A program made the position numbers and the translations under genes. The notes beneath the pieces were generated by a model. That model did no database searches and was not told where the DNA came from. It was given only the letters and a program-made list of their open reading frames with translations. From Candidatus Stammera capleta (GTDB lineage Bacteria > Pseudomonadota > Gammaproteobacteria > Enterobacterales > Enterobacteriaceae), in NCBI GenBank assembly GCA_015134415.1, contig CP043985.1:62001-126000 (forward strand): a stretch of 64,000 nucleotides of DNA, given 5' to 3'. Of this stretch, positions 59,584 to 64,000 are shown in pieces; position 1 is the first letter of the stretch, and each line of letters starts with the position of its first letter.

Positions 59584-59655
59584 GCGAGTATTGTATAATG
59601 GTTATTATTTTAGCCTTCCAAGCTAAAGATACGGGTTCAAATCCCGTTACTCGCT
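59584..59655 (+). tRNA. tRNA-Gly (UCC)
   Basis: Acceptor GCGAGTA/TACTCGC, anticodon loop CTTCCAA giving UCC, U73. Its 3' end is 5 bases from the convergent valS stop. In E. coli tufB follows this cluster; here it does not. Confidence 0.95.
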
Positions 59656-59660
59656 TATTT

Positions 59661-62213
59661 TTATTTATAAGATATATAAATATTTTTTTTAATTAAAATA
59701 GGTTTTTTATATTTATATTTTTTATATATTTTTAAAAATATATTTTTTTTAAAATAAAAAATTTTATTTAATTTAATTATTTTGAATAAATATTTATTCT
59801 TTATTAAAATATTTTTATTGAATAAATTTAAATTTAATATAATTAATTTATTTATTTTTATTTTTTTATTTTTTTTAAGTTTTCTTAATATAGATATAAT
59901 TTTTTTAAATATATTGAATATATTTTTATATTTTTTAAAATCATTTAATTTAAATTTTAAATTAGGAAATTTTTTTTCTAAAATAGAATTTATGTAATTT
60001 TTTTTCCATATATATTCTGTAATAAATGGTGTTATTAAGTGAGATATTTTTAAAAAATTTTTAATTATATATATTATAAATAATTTACTATTTTTATTTA
60101 TTATATTTATTTTTATTGATTCTATATATCAATTACAAAAATAATTTTTTAAAAATTTAAAAATATTTTTACATAATAAATTAAATTTAAATAAAATTAT
60201 ATTTTTTTTAAAATTTAATATTAATTTATTAAATTTATATAAAATTCATTTTTCTATTAAAAATAATTTACTAATATTTATTTTTTTATTATGTAAAGAA
60301 TTTTTATTTATTTTTAATATTTCAAATATAAATTTACATACATTTCATAATTTATTACAATAATTATAAGCAAAAATTATTTCATTTTTATTAAAGTTTA
60401 TTTTTAATTTTGAATTATATATAGATGTTAAATAAAATCTTATTGTATCAATTTTATTAGGTTTAATTCCATTGGGAAAAAATTTTTTAGTATTTTTTTT
60501 TATTTTATTAATTTCATTATTATTAATTAAATTTTTTATTCTTTTTTTTAATAATTTCTTAAGAGATATTCCATTTATTAAGTCCGATATTTCTATTACA
60601 TTACCTAATGATTTAGACATTTTTTTACCATTTTCATCTCTTAATAATCCAGTAATAAAAATTTTTTTAAATGGTATTTGAGGTTTATTATTTTTTTTTA
60701 TTAAAAATAATGTCATCATAATCATACGACAAATTCAAAAATAAATTATATCAAAACCACTTACTATTAAATTTAAAGGATGAAAATTTTTCAATTTATT
60801 TTTTTTATTAGGTCATCCTAATGAAGTAAAACTTCATAAAGAAGATGAAAATCAAGTATCTAATATATTTTTATCTTGTTTTAACTTTTTATTTTTTATA
60901 TTAGGATATTTTTTTTTTATATATTTTATATTATAACCTACATATTCATTTTTTTCTTTATCATATCAAATTGGTATTTTATGTCCTCAATATATTTGTC
61001 TTGATATACATCAATCTTTTATATTTTTTATTCAATAAAAAAATAGTTTTCTATATTTTTTTGGAAATATTAATATTTTTTTATTTTTTATATTTTTTAA
61101 TATTTTTTTAGATAATAAATTAATTTTTATATATCATTGATTTGTTAACATAGGTAAACTAACAGAATTAGTTTTATTACTATATTTTATCTTTTTATAT
61201 TTATATTTTATATTTTTAATTAATCTTTTTTTTTTTAGAAAGTTAATTATTTTTTTTCTTACTATTAAATAATTTAAATTTTTAATTCATTTTAAATTTT
61301 TAAATTTTAATATTTTTTCTTTATTTTTTTTGTAATTATATAATTTTATATTATTATTAATATTTCCATTAGTATTAAATATATTTATTAAATTTAATTT
61401 ATGTTTTATTACAAATTTAAGATCTTTATTATAATAATTTGGTATTATTTTAATATTTCTATTAATATTTTTATTTTTTATTATTTTTATTAATTTTTTA
61501 GTTATTGGGTTTATTAAGAATTTATTATTACTATTAGAAATTATTGCTGTTATAGATAATATTTTTTCTGGTTTAGTAGTTTTTACTATAATGTATTTAT
61601 TTTTTTTAAATATTTTAAATTTTATAAAATAATTTTTTACTTTTTTTTTTTTAATATTAATTTCTAAATTAGATAATGAACATTTTATATTTTTATCTCA
61701 ATTAACTATTCTTTTTTTTTTATATATTAAATTTTTATTATATAATTTTATAAAAGCTTTTTTAACTGCATATTTGAAATTTTTATTTAAAGAAAAATGT
61801 GTTTTTTTTCAATATATTGAACTTCCTATTAATTTAGTTTGTTTATTAATTTTATTTTCATATTTTTTTTTTCATTTTCAAATTTCTTTTATTATTTTTT
61901 TTTTTGATAATTTTATTTTTTTTTTTTTAAGATAGTTTTCTACTAAAATTTGTGTTGATATACCTGCATGATCTGTTCCCATTATTCATAAAATATTTTT
62001 ACCCTTCATTTTATTATATCTTACTATTATATCTATAATAGTTTGTTGAAATGCATGTCCTATATGTAAATTTCCGGTAATATTAGGAGGAGGCATAATT
62101 ATAGAAAAATTATTTTTATTGTTATTGTTAATATTAGGATTAAAAAAATTATTATTTTTTCAATAATTATATATTTTTTTTTCTTTATTAAATAAATTGT
62201 ATTTTTTACACAT
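59661..62213 (-). CDS. valS: valyl-tRNA synthetase
   Basis: This class I synthetase charges tRNA-Val. The frame is 850 codons (E. coli 951) and is interrupted many times by TGA under the standard code. The HIGH motif is in [21 protein letters not shown] at about residue 45, with [11 protein letters not shown] after it; the editing domain spans roughly 190-340 and is strongly shortened and diverged; [41 protein letters not shown] (KMSKS) and the anticodon-binding domain with ITEYIWKK follow. The terminal coiled coil is partly lost. Proofreading against Thr may be weak, but this cannot be judged from sequence. Confidence 0.94.
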
Positions 62214-62612
62214 TTTATGTATTTTATATTTAAAAATTTTTATTATAAATTATATTATTATTAAATTTATTATTTTTTATTAATTATATTATTTTATATG
62301 TATATATTATATATATTATTTTTATTTATTTAATATTTTATATTTATATATATATTTATTTTTTAATTTAAATATTATATTATTTTATATAAAAAAATTA
62401 AATATTTTAATTATATTTAATAATATTTTATTTTAATTATTTTAAATAATTTTAATATTTTTTATTATTATAATTATTATTATTTATTTGTATTATTTTA
62501 TATATATATAATTATATAAAATTATTATTAATATATTTATTTAAATATATATTTTAATATTATATAATTATTATTTTTTAATAATTTTAAAATTAAAAAT
62601 TATAAAAATTAT
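62214..62612. other. 399-base spacer between valS and efp
   Basis: Divergent, almost pure A/T region that should hold both promoters. Motif calling is meaningless at this composition: many TATAAT-like hexamers occur. No gene or RNA is evident. Confidence 0.5.
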
Positions 62613-63161
62613 ATGGTAAATATTAAAAATATTTTTTTTTTAGGTAGTAATATAGTTTATTTAAATGAACCTTATAAAATAGAATTTTTAAGTTTTATTA
62701 AACCTGGTAAGGGAAATTCTTTTATAAGAACAAAAATTAGAAATTTAATTAGTAATAGATTAATTAAAAAAAATTTTAAATTATTTAATAATATAAAAAA
62801 AGCTAATATATTTATAGATAAATATAATTTTATTTATAAGTTTAAAAATAATTGGTATTTTATTAATATTAATAACTATAAACAAATTATTTTAGATGAA
62901 AAAATAATTTTAAAATATAAATATTGAATATATATTAATAATATATATAATATTATTTTTTGAAACAATTTACCTATAGATATAAATATTCCAAAATATG
63001 TTAATATTAAAGTTAATTATATATTAAATAAAAAAAATAAAAAAAATAATATAGCTATTTTAAATACAGGATTAAAATTAAAAATACCACAATTTATAAA
63101 TTGTGGTGATTTAATTAAAATTAATACTAAATTAAAATGTTATATTTCTCGTAATAAATAA
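62613..63161 (+). CDS. efp: elongation factor P
   Basis: EF-P relieves stalling at consecutive prolines. The frame has 182 residues (E. coli 188) after reading TGA as Trp. The three barrel domains are recognisable: NEPYKIEFLSFIKPGKGNSFIRTKIRNLISNRLIKKNFK, whose PGKG lysine is the site beta-lysylated by EpmA/EpmB in E. coli; YKFKNNWYFININNYKQI; and TGLKLKIPQFINCGDLIKINT near the C-terminus. Whether the modification enzymes survive is not visible here. Confidence 0.93.
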
Positions 63162-63174
63162 TTTTTTTTATTTT

Positions 63175-63414
63175 TTATATATAATTGATATTATTAATTT
63201 CTGGAAAATTATTTTTTAGATTATTTAATATTAAATTTATAAATGTATTTTTTTTAAAGTTACATATATTACAATTACCTTTAAATTTTAATACGATATT
63301 ATTATTTTTATCTATACTTATAAATTTTAATGATCCATTATGTTTATTTAATATTTTATTTATTTTTTTTTTTATAAATTTTTTTATTTGTTTAATAAAT
63401 ATTTTATTTTTCAT
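63175..63414 (-). CDS. nfuA: NifU-like C-terminal domain protein (NfuA type)
   Basis: The 79-residue product consists only of the Nfu domain. Its CxxC iron-sulfur motif is in FKGNCNICNFKKNTF at about residues 48-51, as in E. coli NfuA (GGGCNGCSMVDVTL). The N-terminal A-type-like domain of enterobacterial NfuA (191 residues) is missing. It would carry or deliver Fe-S clusters to client enzymes. The symbol is given by family; a NifU remnant cannot be excluded. It converges with efp, 13 bases between stops. Confidence 0.75.
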   Translation of the reverse strand: MKNKIFIKQIKKFIKKKINKILNKHNGSLKFISIDKNNNIVLKFKGNCNICNFKKNTFINLILNNLKNNFPEINNINYI

Positions 63415-63440
63415 ATATTTAATTATTAAATATTATTTTT

Positions 63441-63513
63441 CAGGGGTATAAGGATTTGAACCCTAACTTATGATTTTGGAGACCATCGTTCTACCAGATT
63501 AAACTATACCCCT
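63441..63513 (-). tRNA. tRNA-Trp (CCA)
   Basis: Acceptor AGGGGTA/TACCCCT, G73, anticodon stem ATGGT/ATCAT with loop CTCCAAA, hence anticodon CCA. The D-stem is G10-C25, U11-A24, U12-A23, U13-G22. E. coli tRNA-Trp has G24; the Hirsh UGA-suppressor form has A24, as here. The gene must serve UGG and, unless another tRNA-Trp exists outside the window, also the many UGA codons. Loop A36-A37-A38 is a normal MiaA target. Confidence 0.95.
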
Positions 63514-63518
63514 ATAAT

Positions 63519-63591
63519 TAGGTCTAAGAGGATTTGAACCACTGACCTCACCCTTATCAGGGGTGTGCTCTTACCACTGAGCTATAGACCT
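63519..63591 (-). tRNA. tRNA-Ile (GAU)
   Basis: Acceptor AGGTCTA/TAGACCT, anticodon loop CTGATAA giving GAU, A73. It lies 5 bases upstream of tRNA-Trp on the same strand. In Enterobacterales tRNA-Ile(GAU) normally sits in an rRNA spacer; here it stands apart, meaning a second rRNA operon type was lost. Confidence 0.95.
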
Positions 63592-63759
63592 TTATTATAT
63601 AATAAATAATATAAATTATTTTTATAATAAACTATATTATATAATATAAAATTAATTTATATATATCAATAAATATATTAAATATTATTAAAAAATTATT
63701 TATTTAAGATTTTATTTTATATATATGTAAAAAATCTTTTATTTAGTGAGGCAATAAAA

Positions 63760-64000
63760 ATGAATGAAAATATTTTTAGTAAAATTGTTAATAATAAAAT
63801 AAAATCAAAAATAGTATACAGAGATAAATATGTTACAGCTTTTAATGATATTAACCCAAAATGTCCTGTTCATATTATTATAGTACCTAATATATATATT
63901 AAAAACTTAAATTATATTAATAAATCTAATATTTTGTTATTAGGAAAAATGTTATTTATAGCTTCTAAATTAGCTAAAAAAAATAATATAGATAAAAGTG
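63760..64000 (+). CDS. hinT: HIT-family nucleotide-binding protein HinT, 5' part
   Basis: The gene runs off the right edge after 80 codons. The N-terminus ENIFSKIVNNKIKSKIVYRDKYVTAFNDINPKCPVHIIIVPN aligns directly with E. coli HinT ([42 protein letters not shown]). HinT is a purine nucleoside phosphoramidase that also hydrolyses lysyl-AMP and similar adenylates. The HxHxHxx catalytic triad lies outside the window. TGAGG is 8 bases before the ATG. Confidence 0.93.
   Translation, partial: MNENIFSKIVNNKIKSKIVYRDKYVTAFNDINPKCPVHIIIVPNIYIKNLNYINKSNILLLGKMLFIASKLAKKNNIDKS

Overview
The window is a very A+T-rich stretch of a strongly reduced bacterial genome. Almost every gene belongs to translation, transcription, protein folding and export, or cell-wall elongation, and no amino-acid or vitamin pathway is visible here. 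Gene order follows Enterobacterales and other Gammaproteobacteria closely: rpsL-rpsG-fusA-tuf followed by the complete S10-spc-alpha block; rpsF-rpsR-rplI; rpsI-rplM; mreB-mreC-mreD-tldD; rplU-rpmA; rlmE-ftsH; secG-tRNA-Leu-nusA-infB-rbfA-truB; rpsO-pnp-helicase; cysT-leuZ-like and Thr-Tyr-Gly tRNA clusters; and 16S-tRNA-Glu-23S-5S-tRNA-Asp. The tmRNA tag is also of the enterobacterial type. The organism is most likely an obligate insect endosymbiont of enterobacterial descent. The mix of wall genes (dacA, mreBCD) with almost nothing but information processing would fit a Nardonella-like weevil symbiont, but that name is an inference and other tiny-genome Enterobacterales symbionts are not excluded.

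UGA is read as tryptophan. In-frame TGA codons fall on invariant Trp positions in many proteins (S3, S7, S14, S19, L2, EF-G, FtsH, HflX, SecY, ValS and others), while TGG is also used. All verified stops are TAA. Genes below were therefore joined across TGA. The only tRNA-Trp in the window has anticodon CCA, not UCA. It carries A24, giving the U11:A24 D-stem pair known from the E. coli Hirsh UGA suppressor.

Layout: 1-4465 holds dacA (end only), mnmA and glyQS. 4726-22163 is one long minus-strand ribosomal super-cluster (rplQ back to rpsL) that lacks only rpmD. 22333-27465 holds tRNAs, def-fmt, rlmB, hflX, miaA and tsaE. 27585-32477 is the rRNA operon on the minus strand. 32695-38478 holds rplI-rpsR-rpsF, rpsI-rplM, tldD and mreDCB. 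38632-46040 is a plus-strand run from rplU to truB. 46542-54150 holds tRNA-Ile2, grpE, smpB, tmRNA, tRNA-Val, a DEAD-box helicase, pnp, rpsO and groESL. 54485-64000 is looser: tRNA-Phe, a catalytically dead ptsI remnant, a polA 5'-nuclease with a poly(A) frameshift, mnmG, four tRNAs, valS, efp, a NifU-like protein, tRNA-Trp, tRNA-Ile and the start of hinT, separated by long A+T-rich spacers.

Most notable points: the UGA-Trp code with a CCA-anticodon tRNA-Trp; two genes (rlmE, polA) whose ATG is followed by a poly(A) tract one base short; a ptsI reduced to its N-terminal domain with the phosphorylated His replaced by Tyr; a tRNA-Leu with anticodon AAG; and a near-perfect sigma-32 promoter in front of groESL.
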